52,422 nucleotides of DNA from an uncultured Dorea sp. (GCF_934294775.1 NZ_CAKRAH010000018.1:1-52422); one strand, 5' to 3'; counted from the stretch's first letter, positions 41,059 to 49,979 are shown. Numbers and translations are program-made. The notes: a model not told the origin generated them from the sequence alone.

Positions 41059-42973
41059 AGCCTCCAGGGCATACTACCAGGAAGCGCAGGAAATCATGAG
41101 CAACTATGAATATGATCAGATGTACGATGAACTTCAGAGCCTGGAAAAAGAACTGGGAATCACATTGTCCAACAGCCCGACTGTAAATGTAGGATACGAA
41201 GTAGTCAGCGAGCTTCCAAAAGAAAGGCATGAAAGTCCGATGCTTTCCCTTGACAAGACCAAGGAAGTGGAGGAACTTAAGAATTTTGTGGGTGACCAGA
41301 AAGCGCTGATGTCATGGAAGATGGATGGACTTACGATTGTACTGACTTACCGTGATGGAAAGCTTTATAAGGCCGTTACACGGGGAAACGGAGAGGTTGG
41401 AGAAGTCGTAACCAATAATGCGAAAGTATTTAAGAATGTGCCGGTTCAGATTGCATACACCGGGGAACTGATCCTGCGTGGAGAAGCGGTTATCGGCTAT
41501 CATGATTTTGAGAAGATCAATGAAGAGATCGAAGACGTAGATGCCAAATATAAGAACCCGAGAAACTTATGCAGCGGTTCGGTCAGACAGTTGAATAACC
41601 AGATCACGGCAAAGAGAAATGTCATGTTCTATGCATTTACACTGGTGCAGGCAGACGGTGTGGATTTTATGAATTCCAGGGCCTGCCAGATGGAATGGCT
41701 GAGATCACAGGGATTTACAACGGTGGAATATCATATGGTAACGAGAGATACGGTAGAAGCAGAGGTTGCTAAATTTTCGTCTAAGATTAGTGAAAATGAT
41801 TTTCCGTCAGATGGACTTGTGCTAACATATGATGATATAGCGTACGGACGTTCACTTGGAAGAACGGCAAAATTCCCGAGAGATTCCTTTGCATTCAAAT
41901 GGCAGGATGAGATTAAGGAGACAACACTTCTTGAGATTGAGTGGAGTCCGTCAAGAACAGGGCTGATCAATCCGGTTGCAATATTCGAGCCGGTAGAACT
42001 GGAAGGAACGACGGTCAGCCGTGCAAGTGTCCATAATATCAGTATTATGGAAGAACTGGAACTGGGAGTCGGAGATAAGATTGAAGTATATAAGGCGAAT
42101 ATGATCATTCCGCAGATTGCAAAGAACCTGACCAGAAGCGGAGTAAGAGATATACCGCAGCATTGTCCGGTCTGTCATGGAGAGACAAAAGTCAGCCAGG
42201 TCGGGAATGCAAAAGCATTATACTGTATGAATCCGGAGTGTCAGGCAAAGCATGTGAAGTCCTTTGCACTCTTTGTAAGCAGAGATGCATTGAACATAGA
42301 AGGATTGTCAGAAGCGACACTGGAAAAATTCATTTCCAGAGGATATATCCATACATTTGCAGATATCTTCCATCTGGACCGGTATAAAGATGAGATCCAG
42401 GACATGGAAGGATTTGGCGAAAAATCTTATAAAAAACTGATGGACAGTGTGGAAAAGGCAAGAACTACAACGCTTCCAAGAGTCGTCTATTCTCTTGGAA
42501 TTGCAGGAATTGGTCTTGCCAATGCAAAAGTTATTTGCAGAGAGCTTGGATATGATGTAGAATCTCTACTGAAAGCATCAGAAGAAGAGTTAAATGAGAT
42601 CCAGGGAGTCGGGGAAGTTCTGGCAAAGGCATTCGTCGGATACTTCGCAGATGAGAAGCATGTGGAGAATTTCAGACGTCTGCTTGACGAACTGACCATT
42701 CCAAAAGAAGAGGTGACAAAGACACAGATCTTTGCAGGTGTGAACTTTGTAATTACCGGAAGCGTGACACATTTTGCCAACAGAGGAGAGGTCAAAGAGC
42801 TGATTGAAAGCCTTGGCGGAAAAGTTACAGGATCGGTAACATCCAAGACAAACTATCTGATCAATAACGATGTGACAAGCACATCATCTAAGAATAAAAA
42901 GGCAAATGAGCTGGGAATACCGATTATATCAGAAGAGACATTTCTGGAGCTGGTGAACCAGGGGGATGCATAA
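41006..42973 (+). CDS. ligA: NAD+-dependent DNA ligase
   Basis: The 655-residue ligase joins DNA nicks in replication and repair using NAD+. It has the Ia domain, the adenylation domain with the nucleophile Lys105 in KMDG, an OB fold, a four-Cys zinc finger (CPVCHG...CMNPEC), helix-hairpin-helix repeats (IQGVGEVLAKAFVGYF) and a C-terminal BRCT domain (NFVITGSVTHFANRGEVKELI). The SWKMDGLTIVLTY block differs from the commoner KIDG, but Lys, Asp and Gly are kept. ATG 41006 follows AAAGGA and lies inside the rluF gene; ATG 41030 is possible but has a poor site. clpX follows after 53 bases. Confidence 0.95.
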   Translation: MGQSKNERMQELVDILNKASRAYYQEAQEIMSNYEYDQMYDELQSLEKELGITLSNSPTVNVGYEVVSELPKERHESPMLSLDKTKEVEELKNFVGDQKALMSWKMDGLTIVLTYRDGKLYKAVTRGNGEVGEVVTNNAKVFKNVPVQIAYTGELILRGEAVIGYHDFEKINEEIEDVDAKYKNPRNLCSGSVRQLNNQITAKRNVMFYAFTLVQADGVDFMNSRACQMEWLRSQGFTTVEYHMVTRDTVEAEVAKFSSKISENDFPSDGLVLTYDDIAYGRSLGRTAKFPRDSFAFKWQDEIKETTLLEIEWSPSRTGLINPVAIFEPVELEGTTVSRASVHNISIMEELELGVGDKIEVYKANMIIPQIAKNLTRSGVRDIPQHCPVCHGETKVSQVGNAKALYCMNPECQAKHVKSFALFVSRDALNIEGLSEATLEKFISRGYIHTFADIFHLDRYKDEIQDMEGFGEKSYKKLMDSVEKARTTTLPRVVYSLGIAGIGLANAKVICRELGYDVESLLKASEEELNEIQGVGEVLAKAFVGYFADEKHVENFRRLLDELTIPKEEVTKTQIFAGVNFVITGSVTHFANRGEVKELIESLGGKVTGSVTSKTNYLINNDVTSTSSKNKKANELGIPIISEETFLELVNQGDA

Positions 42974-43026
42974 GACATATAAGAAAAAGAGTGAAATATA
43001 CGACAGAACAGTAGAAGGAGAGAATA

Positions 43027-44475
43027 ATGACAAACCAGGATGATAACAATCAGGAGATTGAAAAAGTAGAAGATGTAGAAGTAGAGACAACAACACATAC
43101 ATCTGATACGAATAATAAAAAACAAAATGATGATGACGGATACGAAAAAGTCTGCTTTATCTGCAGACGTCCGGAGAGTGTTGCCGGTAAGATGATCGAG
43201 CTTCCGAACCGTATCTGTGTATGCAATGACTGTATGCAAAAGAGCTTTGATGCTATGTCAAACGGACCAATCGACTACAGCCAGCTTATGAATATTCCGG
43301 GAGTACAGGTGTTCAATATGGCTGACATGGAACAGAGCATTCCAAAACAGCAGAAGATCAAAAAGAAAAAAGAAGGCGAAGAATATAAGCCATTAGTAGA
43401 TATCAAGAACCTTCCGGCGCCACATAAGATCAAGGCCAAATTAGACGAGTATGTAGTCGGACAGGAATATGCGAAGAAAGTAATGTCTGTAGCGGTATAT
43501 AATCACTATAAACGTGTCGCTACCGATTCGATGGATGATATCGAGATCGAAAAATCCAATATGCTGATGATCGGACCTACAGGTTCCGGTAAGACATATC
43601 TGGTTAAGACGCTTGCAAGAATCCTTGATGTACCGCTTGCAATTACGGATGCGACCTCTCTTACAGAGGCCGGATATATCGGAGATGATATCGAAAGCGT
43701 AGTATCAAAGCTTCTGGCGGCAGCAGATAACGATGTAGAAAAGGCAGAACAGGGAATCATCTTCATCGATGAGATTGATAAGATTGCTAAGAAGAAGAAC
43801 TCAAGCCAGAGAGATGTAAGCGGGGAATCCGTACAGCAGGGAATGTTAAAACTTCTGGAAGGAAGCGACGTAGAAGTGCCTGTCGGAGCAACAAGCAAGA
43901 ATGCCATGGTACCACTTACAACCGTCAATACAAGAAATATCCTGTTCATCTGCGGAGGTGCATTCCCGGATCTGGAAGGAATCATCAAAGAGCGTCTGAC
44001 AAAGCAGGCAGCAATTGGTTTTGGAGCAGATCTGAGAGATAAATATAATAATGACAAAGAAATCCTTAAGAAAGTAACAACCGAGGATCTGCGGGCATTT
44101 GGTATGATACCGGAGTTTTTAGGGCGTCTGCCGATCGTATTTACCTTACAGGGAATGAATGAGGACATGCTAGTAGAAATCTTAAAAGAGCCTAAGAATG
44201 CAATCCTGAAGCAGTATCAGAAGCTTCTGGCACTGGATGAAGTAAAACTGGAATTTGATGAAGGCGCACTGCATGCGATTGCAAAGAGGGCAATGAAAAA
44301 AGATACAGGAGCAAGAGCACTTCGCGCGATTATCGAGGACTTTATGCTGGATATCATGTACGAGATCCCAAAAGATGACAATATCGGAGAGGTTGTAATC
44401 ACAAAAGAATATATCGAAGGAACCGGTGGACCGGTAATTATGTTGAGAGGTCAGGAAGTACCAAGACTTCAATAA
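43027..44475 (+). CDS. clpX: AAA+ unfoldase ClpX
   Basis: The 482-residue protein is the ATPase partner of ClpP. A zinc-binding domain has Cys43, Cys46, Cys66 and Cys69 (CFIC and CNDC). Walker A is GPTGSGKT, the pore loop GYIGDD, Walker B IIFIDEIDK, and the ClpP-docking IGF loop is in KQAAIGFGAD. It is about 60 residues longer than most ClpX because of an acidic N-terminal extension (about residues 1-40) and a linker of about 40 residues after the zinc finger. No clpP is adjacent; the gene sits between ligA and an antiporter. It could be a second ClpX copy with its own adaptor preference. Confidence 0.94.
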   Translation: MTNQDDNNQEIEKVEDVEVETTTHTSDTNNKKQNDDDGYEKVCFICRRPESVAGKMIELPNRICVCNDCMQKSFDAMSNGPIDYSQLMNIPGVQVFNMADMEQSIPKQQKIKKKKEGEEYKPLVDIKNLPAPHKIKAKLDEYVVGQEYAKKVMSVAVYNHYKRVATDSMDDIEIEKSNMLMIGPTGSGKTYLVKTLARILDVPLAITDATSLTEAGYIGDDIESVVSKLLAAADNDVEKAEQGIIFIDEIDKIAKKKNSSQRDVSGESVQQGMLKLLEGSDVEVPVGATSKNAMVPLTTVNTRNILFICGGAFPDLEGIIKERLTKQAAIGFGADLRDKYNNDKEILKKVTTEDLRAFGMIPEFLGRLPIVFTLQGMNEDMLVEILKEPKNAILKQYQKLLALDEVKLEFDEGALHAIAKRAMKKDTGARALRAIIEDFMLDIMYEIPKDDNIGEVVITKEYIEGTGGPVIMLRGQEVPRLQ

Positions 44476-44540
44476 TACATTTTACATATAGTTTTATAAC
44501 TTAACATTTTTACTTGGAGAAGAATGGAGGAAAGATAGCG

Positions 44541-45899
44541 ATGGGGGAAATATCAGCTATTCCAATCTGGCTCTGCATACCATTTGCAGGGCTGTTGCTG
44601 AGTATTGCCGTAATGCCGCTGATCAAGCCTGAATGGTGGGAAAAACACCAGCCGCTTGCAGTTGCAGTATGGTCAATACTGTTTATCATTCCATTTACGG
44701 CGAAATATGGAATGTTTTCGATGGCAGAGACCGTCCTCGAATGTGTGGTAAATGATTATCTGACATTTATCGTCCTGTTATTTGGATTATTCTGTGTAGC
44801 AGGTAACATTACGATTGAGGGGGAATTTGCCGGATCACCGAGAATCAACACAGCATTGTTTGTCATGGGAACACTGCTTTCAAGTGTGATCGGTACAACG
44901 GGGTCCAGTATGCTTCTGGTCCGTCCTTTTATCAAGATGAATTCATGGAGAAAGAGAAAGAGTCATATTATGATCTTCTTTATTTTCCTGATTTCGAACA
45001 TGGGAGGATGTCTGACACCAATTGGAGATCCGCCGCTTCTGATGGGATTTATGCGTGGAGTACCATTTTTCTGGAGTATGAAATTATTCCATATTCTGCT
45101 CTTTAATATGGTGATCCTACTGGTAGTATTTTATTTCCTGGACAGAAGAGCTTACAGAAAAGATATTGCAGAAGGAAGAAAACCGGATATCAGAGAACCG
45201 GGAACACATTTTAAGATCGTAGGACTGCATAACTTAATCTATGTAGCAATGATCGTTGGTGCGGTTATCTTAAGCGGAACACTTCCGAACATGGCAGCAT
45301 TCCAGAATGCAGATGGAACAGTAAAAGGAATCCATATTCTTGGAGAGGTAACACTTGGATTCCCGTCTGTTATTGAGATTGTGATCATACTTCTGGCAGC
45401 ACTGTTATCATTTAAAACAACAAAGGAAGAAGTGCGTATCCGTAACCACTTTACCTGGGGAGCTATCCAGGAAGTTGCAGTTCTTTTTATCGGAATCTTT
45501 ATTACGATGCAGCCTGCACTTATGATTCTGAAGGCAAATGGAGCAGAACTTGGAATCAATAAGCCATTTGAGATGTTCTGGGCAACCGGAGCACTTTCAA
45601 GCTTTCTTGATAATACACCGACCTATCTGGTATTCCTTACAACGGCCGGAGCACTTGGCTTTAAGAGCGGTGTTGCGACAACACTTGGTACGGTTCCGGT
45701 TAAGATGCTGGAAGCAATCTCGTGTGGAGCTGTGTTCATGGGAGCCAACACATATATTGGAAATGCACCGAACTTCATGGTAAAATCCATGTCTGACGAA
45801 AACGGTGTGCGTATGCCGTCGTTCTTTGGATATATGGCATGGTCACTGACATTCCTGATACCGGTATTTATTATCGATATGCTGGTATTCTTTTTATAG
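44541..45899 (+). CDS. Sodium:proton antiporter / CitMHS-type ion transporter (NhaD-like)
   Basis: The 452-residue membrane protein belongs to the ion-transporter superfamily. About eleven helices are visible. Key segments are NDYLTFIVLLFGLFCVAGNI, IGTTGSSMLLVRPFI (hairpin region), SNMGGCLTPIGDPPLLMGF and the second hairpin SSFLDNTPTYLVFL. This pair of re-entrant hairpins is typical of the NhaD and CitM families; NhaD-like Na+/H+ exchange is more likely from GDPP and DNTP. ATG 44541 follows GGAGG; the frame starts upstream with TTG 44514. The next gene begins 15 bases after its stop, suggesting an operon with the kinase-like gene. Confidence 0.88.
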   Translation: MGEISAIPIWLCIPFAGLLLSIAVMPLIKPEWWEKHQPLAVAVWSILFIIPFTAKYGMFSMAETVLECVVNDYLTFIVLLFGLFCVAGNITIEGEFAGSPRINTALFVMGTLLSSVIGTTGSSMLLVRPFIKMNSWRKRKSHIMIFFIFLISNMGGCLTPIGDPPLLMGFMRGVPFFWSMKLFHILLFNMVILLVVFYFLDRRAYRKDIAEGRKPDIREPGTHFKIVGLHNLIYVAMIVGAVILSGTLPNMAAFQNADGTVKGIHILGEVTLGFPSVIEIVIILLAALLSFKTTKEEVRIRNHFTWGAIQEVAVLFIGIFITMQPALMILKANGAELGINKPFEMFWATGALSSFLDNTPTYLVFLTTAGALGFKSGVATTLGTVPVKMLEAISCGAVFMGANTYIGNAPNFMVKSMSDENGVRMPSFFGYMAWSLTFLIPVFIIDMLVFFL

Positions 45900-45914
45900 A
45901 GGGAGGTGCGGAAC

Positions 45915-46919
45915 ATGCAGGAAAGTAAGAACAAATATTATGACATTGCAGAACGGATCTATGATCTGGATGGAGAAGTCTATGAATGTGTAGGATCTTC
46001 TCTTGGACGTACCTTTACAGGGGATAAGCGTAGTTGTGTGGAGAGTCTTGTTAATCTGATGAGAACGAAACCACAGGGACATCTTCTTAGAAGTGAGCTG
46101 GCGTTGATCAGTAATATGGCACGTACTATCCGTAAGGATGAAGACCGTTCCAGACTGATGAAAAGATATGATGATATATTAAAAGAAATCGCTGCACTGC
46201 CAACAGGCTTTGGTAAGGTTGAAATCCTTGATGAAAACAGGGCAAAATTAAATACAGCAAACTTGCGTCAGAAGTTTTCAAAAGACGATCATCTGATCAT
46301 ATGTATCGGACGAACACATGGAAGTGCGGGAAATGACATCGGGTTTGCGCTGGCAGATGCACTTCGTATTAATTACTACGATGCAGAGATTTTTAATGAA
46401 GTACTCAGACGTCTGGATGCAGAAAAGGATTCTGTAGTAGATGTGGCAGATCTTGGAACCAATCAGATTGAGAACAAATACCAGGGATCAGGAAGAACTC
46501 TTAAAGAGCGTCTGAAAGATTTTGACCGCTATCATGGACTGACAAAAGAAGATGCAATCTTCTTTAATCAGAGCGACCTGATCTGTAAGATGGCAAGAGA
46601 AGAAGACTTTATTGTAATGGGAAGATGTGCAGATGTGATACTGGCCAATAACCATATCCCACACATCAGTATCTTCATTACAGCACCATTTGAACAGCGT
46701 GTACACCGTGTCATGGAGGTCAATGATCTGGATCATAAAAAGGCAGTACGCCTGCTTAAGAAAATTGACCGGCAGCATGCAAAATATTATAACTATTATA
46801 CAGGACAAAAATGGGGCGATGCCATGAACTATGATATCTGCTTCAACAGTGCAAGCTATGGTATCGAAGAGTCTGTTGATATTATCGAACGTATGCTGAA
46901 TCATCCGGCGAACGGTTAG
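45915..46919 (+). CDS. Cytidylate kinase-like family protein with extra N-terminal domain
   Basis: The 334-residue protein has a C-terminal cytidylate-kinase-like domain (PF13189-type, about residues 120-330). Its phosphate loop GRTHGSAGNDIG lacks the usual P-loop Lys, as in relatives with GREYGSGG. Later blocks include YYDAEIFNEVL, FVMGRCADVILANN and HISIFITAPFEQRVHRVME. The first 120 residues (DIAERIYDLDGEVYECVGSSLGRT..., helical, charged) do not match a domain I know. ATG 45915 is chosen for GGGAGGTG. It closes the operon with the antiporter, just before a terminator. The nucleotide or other substrate is unknown; a signalling kinase is possible. Confidence 0.82.
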   Translation: MQESKNKYYDIAERIYDLDGEVYECVGSSLGRTFTGDKRSCVESLVNLMRTKPQGHLLRSELALISNMARTIRKDEDRSRLMKRYDDILKEIAALPTGFGKVEILDENRAKLNTANLRQKFSKDDHLIICIGRTHGSAGNDIGFALADALRINYYDAEIFNEVLRRLDAEKDSVVDVADLGTNQIENKYQGSGRTLKERLKDFDRYHGLTKEDAIFFNQSDLICKMAREEDFIVMGRCADVILANNHIPHISIFITAPFEQRVHRVMEVNDLDHKKAVRLLKKIDRQHAKYYNYYTGQKWGDAMNYDICFNSASYGIEESVDIIERMLNHPANG

Positions 46920-46993
46920 AAGCTTTATACGTTCGGAAGAAGCTGTTGGTGACAGATTCTGTAAATAGTAAAAAAGATTAATGAAATATAAGG

Positions 46994-47037
46994 GACCTTT
47001 CATATACATGAATAAATGTATGTGAAAGGTCTTTTTT
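46994..47037 (+). terminator. Terminator overlapping the subtilase 5' end
   Basis: GACCTTTCATATACAT (46994-47009) pairs with ATGTATGTGAAAGGTC (47016-47031) with one G-U pair, followed by six T. The right arm contains AAAGGT (47025-47030), 9 bases before the likely ATG of the next gene at 47040. It may therefore act as terminator and as a cover of the ribosome site. Confidence 0.88.
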
Positions 47038-47039
47038 CT

Positions 47040-48740
47040 ATGGCTGATAATTGCAGGGAAAAAATATTGTCGCAGGATTACTGGGATTTTATCATCCCAT
47101 TATATAGAGACGAGGAACTTCAGGAAGTAGATTCTGAAAATGTGTGTATACAGGAGATGGATTTTGGATATAAAAGTGTGTCTGTCAACCGTAGTATACT
47201 GGCAGATCTATCCATCCGGCAGTATTGGTACAGTGCGATTCCAAAATGTTATGCGCTTTTAGACCTGCAGCCTCTGGATGCGGCAGGAATCATTACACTT
47301 CAGAATTATCCGACACTTCAACTAATGGGAGAAGGTATTATGATAGGATTCCTGGATACGGGAATAGATTATCAGAACAAAGTCTTCCGAAATCTGGACG
47401 GGACGACAAGGATCGCAGGAATCTGGGATCAGACAATTCAGGAAGGAGCATCACCGGAAGGCCTGGAATACGGAACAGAATATACAGAAGATATGCTTAA
47501 TCGGGCACTTAAGGAAGAAGAACCTTTAAAGAGTGTTCCGACAAAAGATGAGGATGGACATGGAACCTATGTGGCAAGTGTGGCTGCAGGAGGTGCAGAT
47601 TATAATAACAGATTTACCGGGGCGGCACCCGAAGCTGCCATTGCCATGGTAAAGCTAAAACCGGCGAAGGCTTACCTGAAAGAATTTTTTGCGATAAAAG
47701 AAGAAGCGGTGTGTTATCAGGAAAATGATATTATGCTTGGCCTTAAGTATCTGAACGGACTGGCAAGAAAGAAGAAGATGCCGCTCGTACTCTGTGTAGC
47801 GCTTGGAACCAGTTTTGGAGGACATAACGGAGAATCGATGCTTGCAAATATACTGGATATCTATTCGACGGTGAGAAACCGGTGTGTAGTCGCAGGAACT
47901 GGGAATGAAGCGGCGCAGAGACATCACTATTTTCACCGTTTTACGGAGAATGAAAACAGCAGGAATGTAGAGATGCGTGTAGGAAGTGGTGTGCGTGCAT
48001 TTGTAACGGAATTATGGAGCAGGCTTCCGGATATTGTTACAGTATCCGTGGTATCACCGTCTGGAGAGCGGACAGGGATGATCCCGCTCCGGCTTGGATA
48101 TCTGTTTGAATTCCGGTTTGCATTTGAACGGACGGTAATTACAGTGGAATACAGGCTTTTGCAGGAGAATAATGATGCCCAGCTGGTGTTCTTAAGATTC
48201 CGGGATACAGTGCCCGGAATCTGGCGGATAGAGGTATCACCGGCATTGCAGGAGCAGGGGGAATTTCATATGTGGCTTCCGATGGAAGAGTTCCTGGAAG
48301 GGGAGGTATATTTTCTTGAATCCAATCCAGATACGACATTGACGGAGCCGGCCGGAGGAAGGAATCTTATGTCTGTGGCATATTATAACAGTCAGGAGAA
48401 TGGAGTTGATATTCACTCTGGCAGGGGGTATACTAGAGATGGAATGATCAAACCGGATTATGCAGCACCGGGAGTGGCGGTTACAGGTGCAGTACCTGGC
48501 GGGGGCTTTCGTAACCGTAGTGGTTCCAGTGCTGGAACAGCAATCGCAGCAGGCGGATGTGCCTTACTCATGAGATGGATCAGCGACCAGACGGGAGCAA
48601 GAGGAGCAAGTGCAAGCCAGGTCAGAAACATTATCGTAATGGGGACAGGAACACTTCCGAATGAAGAGTATCCGACGACAGAATGGGGATATGGTACGAT
48701 GAATCTATATCGTTCGTTAGATATCCTGCGGCAATTGTAA
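47040..48740 (+). CDS. S8 family serine peptidase (CspB-like subtilase)
   Basis: The 566-residue subtilase resembles the Csp group of clostridia, with a jelly-roll inserted between the His and Ser parts (about residues 310-430). The triad is complete: Asp106 in FLDTGID, His174 in DGHGTYVAS, and Ser497 in GSSAGT, in place of the usual GTSMA. The oxyanion Asn is in GTGNEA. The first 75 residues (SQDYWDFIIPLYRDEE...SVLADLSIRQYWY-like) look like a pro-region. No signal peptide is visible. The start at 47040 uses AAAGGT in the terminator arm; an ATG at 47016 would lie inside the stem. Two small genes follow closely, making a likely operon. Substrate is unknown. Confidence 0.9.
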   Translation: MADNCREKILSQDYWDFIIPLYRDEELQEVDSENVCIQEMDFGYKSVSVNRSILADLSIRQYWYSAIPKCYALLDLQPLDAAGIITLQNYPTLQLMGEGIMIGFLDTGIDYQNKVFRNLDGTTRIAGIWDQTIQEGASPEGLEYGTEYTEDMLNRALKEEEPLKSVPTKDEDGHGTYVASVAAGGADYNNRFTGAAPEAAIAMVKLKPAKAYLKEFFAIKEEAVCYQENDIMLGLKYLNGLARKKKMPLVLCVALGTSFGGHNGESMLANILDIYSTVRNRCVVAGTGNEAAQRHHYFHRFTENENSRNVEMRVGSGVRAFVTELWSRLPDIVTVSVVSPSGERTGMIPLRLGYLFEFRFAFERTVITVEYRLLQENNDAQLVFLRFRDTVPGIWRIEVSPALQEQGEFHMWLPMEEFLEGEVYFLESNPDTTLTEPAGGRNLMSVAYYNSQENGVDIHSGRGYTRDGMIKPDYAAPGVAVTGAVPGGGFRNRSGSSAGTAIAAGGCALLMRWISDQTGARGASASQVRNIIVMGTGTLPNEEYPTTEWGYGTMNLYRSLDILRQL

Positions 48741-48767
48741 ATCGAAAAGATAAAGGAGAGAATAGCA

Positions 48768-49058
48768 ATGGCAGATTTTTTTGAAGAATTAGGAAAAAGA
48801 GTTTCAGATGTTGCAAGCGACATTACAAAAAAGACAGGAGACACATTAGAAATCCAGAAGATTAAAAGCAATGTCCGTTCCTTAAAAAGAGCAAATGAAA
48901 GAGACCTTGCAGATATCGGACGTATGGTATATGAAAAATTCCAGAGTGGTGAAGTATCGGATATGGATTATGTAACACTCTGTGAGGAGATTGAAAAAAG
49001 AGACGAAGAGATTGAAAAACAGGAAGAAGAGATCGTAAAGATCCAGGGAGAAATCTAG
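48768..49058 (+). CDS. Small coiled-coil protein, unknown function
   Basis: The 96-residue protein starts MADFFEELGKRVSDVASDITKKTGD and ends with a charged Glu/Lys coiled coil (EEIEKRDEEIEKQEEEI). It resembles clostridial small proteins that carry a zinc ribbon after the coil, but no Cys pair is present here. No membrane helix is visible. AAGGAGAG lies before ATG 48768. It lies 27 bases after the subtilase gene and one base before the LspA-like gene, so it is likely co-translated. No function is assigned. Confidence 0.72.
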   Translation: MADFFEELGKRVSDVASDITKKTGDTLEIQKIKSNVRSLKRANERDLADIGRMVYEKFQSGEVSDMDYVTLCEEIEKRDEEIEKQEEEIVKIQGEI

Positions 49059-49059
49059 A

Positions 49060-49575
49060 ATGCAGACACGCATGCTTGGTGCAATCGGAACACTGTTTGG
49101 CGTAGATATGGCTGTAAAACAGTATATTGAAGAGAATATCGAAGATACCGATGAAAAAAGCTTCTGTGGAAGCAGGATTGTAATCCGGAAAATCTATAAT
49201 AGGGGATTTGCACTTAGCTCAATGGAAGATGAACCGGAGAAAGTAAAACAGGTATCGATATGGACGACAATCGCAATCTTCATTATGACGGCTCTTGAAT
49301 CGTTCCGGGATGGGCATAGATTCCGGAAACTTGCGCTGGTATTATTAAGCGCCGGTGCGGCAAGCAATACGTATGACAGGGTGGTCAGAGGAAAGGTCAT
49401 CGACTATATTGGCTACAGGTCACCGGAAAGAGCAAAGAGCCAGAGCGATTCCGGAAGCAGAAGAATGATTCAAAAAGGGAAAGACTTTCTGGAAAATATT
49501 ACTGCAAATCTGGCTGATATCTATATATTTCTGGGTGCGATGATTATCTGGATCAGAAAGCTGTTCAGAAAATAG
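49060..49575 (+). CDS. Signal peptidase II-like (LspA family) membrane protease
   Basis: The 171-residue protein has four hydrophobic segments and the LspA pattern. VDMAVKQYIEENI is the first helix end, IYNRGFALS matches the conserved NxGxxFS block, then SNTYDRVVRGKVIDYI carries the first catalytic Asp (Asp115) and NLADIYIFLG the second (Asp153). LspA cleaves prolipoprotein signal peptides. This copy is divergent (shortened first loops, extra charged SPERAKSQSDSGSRRM stretch between the Asp residues), so it may be a paralogue with a special target. The operon with a subtilase is unusual. AGGGAG lies about 9 bases before the ATG. Confidence 0.83.
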   Translation: MQTRMLGAIGTLFGVDMAVKQYIEENIEDTDEKSFCGSRIVIRKIYNRGFALSSMEDEPEKVKQVSIWTTIAIFIMTALESFRDGHRFRKLALVLLSAGAASNTYDRVVRGKVIDYIGYRSPERAKSQSDSGSRRMIQKGKDFLENITANLADIYIFLGAMIIWIRKLFRK

Positions 49576-49642
49576 AGGGGATTTTTTCAGTGAAAGACGA
49601 CCTGAATTTGGAATGAACTAACAATTAGAAAAACAAAATAAT

Positions 49643-49713
49643 AAAAAACCTGCGCAATAGAGTGTAATGAAAAGCATTGCTTTATTTATTAGACTCTATT
49701 GCGCAGGTTTTTT
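49643..49713. terminator. Strong bidirectional terminator
   Basis: A perfect 21-bp inverted repeat, starting AAAAAACCTGCGCAATAG and ending with its complement and T6 (49643-49663 and 49693-49713), closes a 29-nt loop. It ends the LspA operon and probably the tRNA pair on the other strand. Confidence 0.92.
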
Positions 49714-49779
49714 GTAGCATAGTATGCAAGAGAAACTGCCGGCGGCAACTTCTCTGTAGATAAAAAAGGGTATGAAAAA

Positions 49780-49850
49780 AGCGGGTGATGGGAATCGAAC
49801 CCACGTATCCAGCTTGGAAGGCTGGTGTTCTACCATTGAACTACACCCGC
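49780..49850 (-). tRNA. tRNA-Gly (anticodon UCC)
   Basis: On the minus strand the acceptor GCGGGTG pairs with CACCCGC, the D arm is GTTC...GAAC, the anticodon loop is CTTCCAA between CCAGC and GCTGG, and the T arm is GTGGG-TTCGATT-CCCAT. The 71 bases include a U discriminator; CCA is not encoded. It is downstream of tRNA-Pro on the same strand. Confidence 0.96.
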
Positions 49851-49868
49851 ATGTTTTATAAAATTGAA

Positions 49869-49943
49869 TCGGGGTGACAGGATTCGAACCTGCGACCTCC
49901 TGGTCCCAAACCAGGCGCTCTAGCCAAGCTGAGCCACACCCCG
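49869..49943 (-). tRNA. tRNA-Pro (anticodon UGG)
   Basis: The acceptor CGGGGTG pairs with CACCCCG, the anticodon loop is TTTGGGA between CCTGG and CCAGG, and the T arm is GCAGG-TTCGAAT-CCTGT. CCA is not encoded. It is 18 bases upstream of tRNA-Gly, so both are probably made from one transcript. Confidence 0.96.
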
Positions 49944-49979
49944 TTCTGTTGTTTTTTGTCTCTCGTGAAGACAAGAATT

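Noticed and set aside
43506..44168. 220-codon minus-strand open frame opposite clpX
   Set aside because: It is antisense to the highly conserved AAA+ core, is Ser/Ile-rich as expected for a shadow frame, and has no ribosome site.
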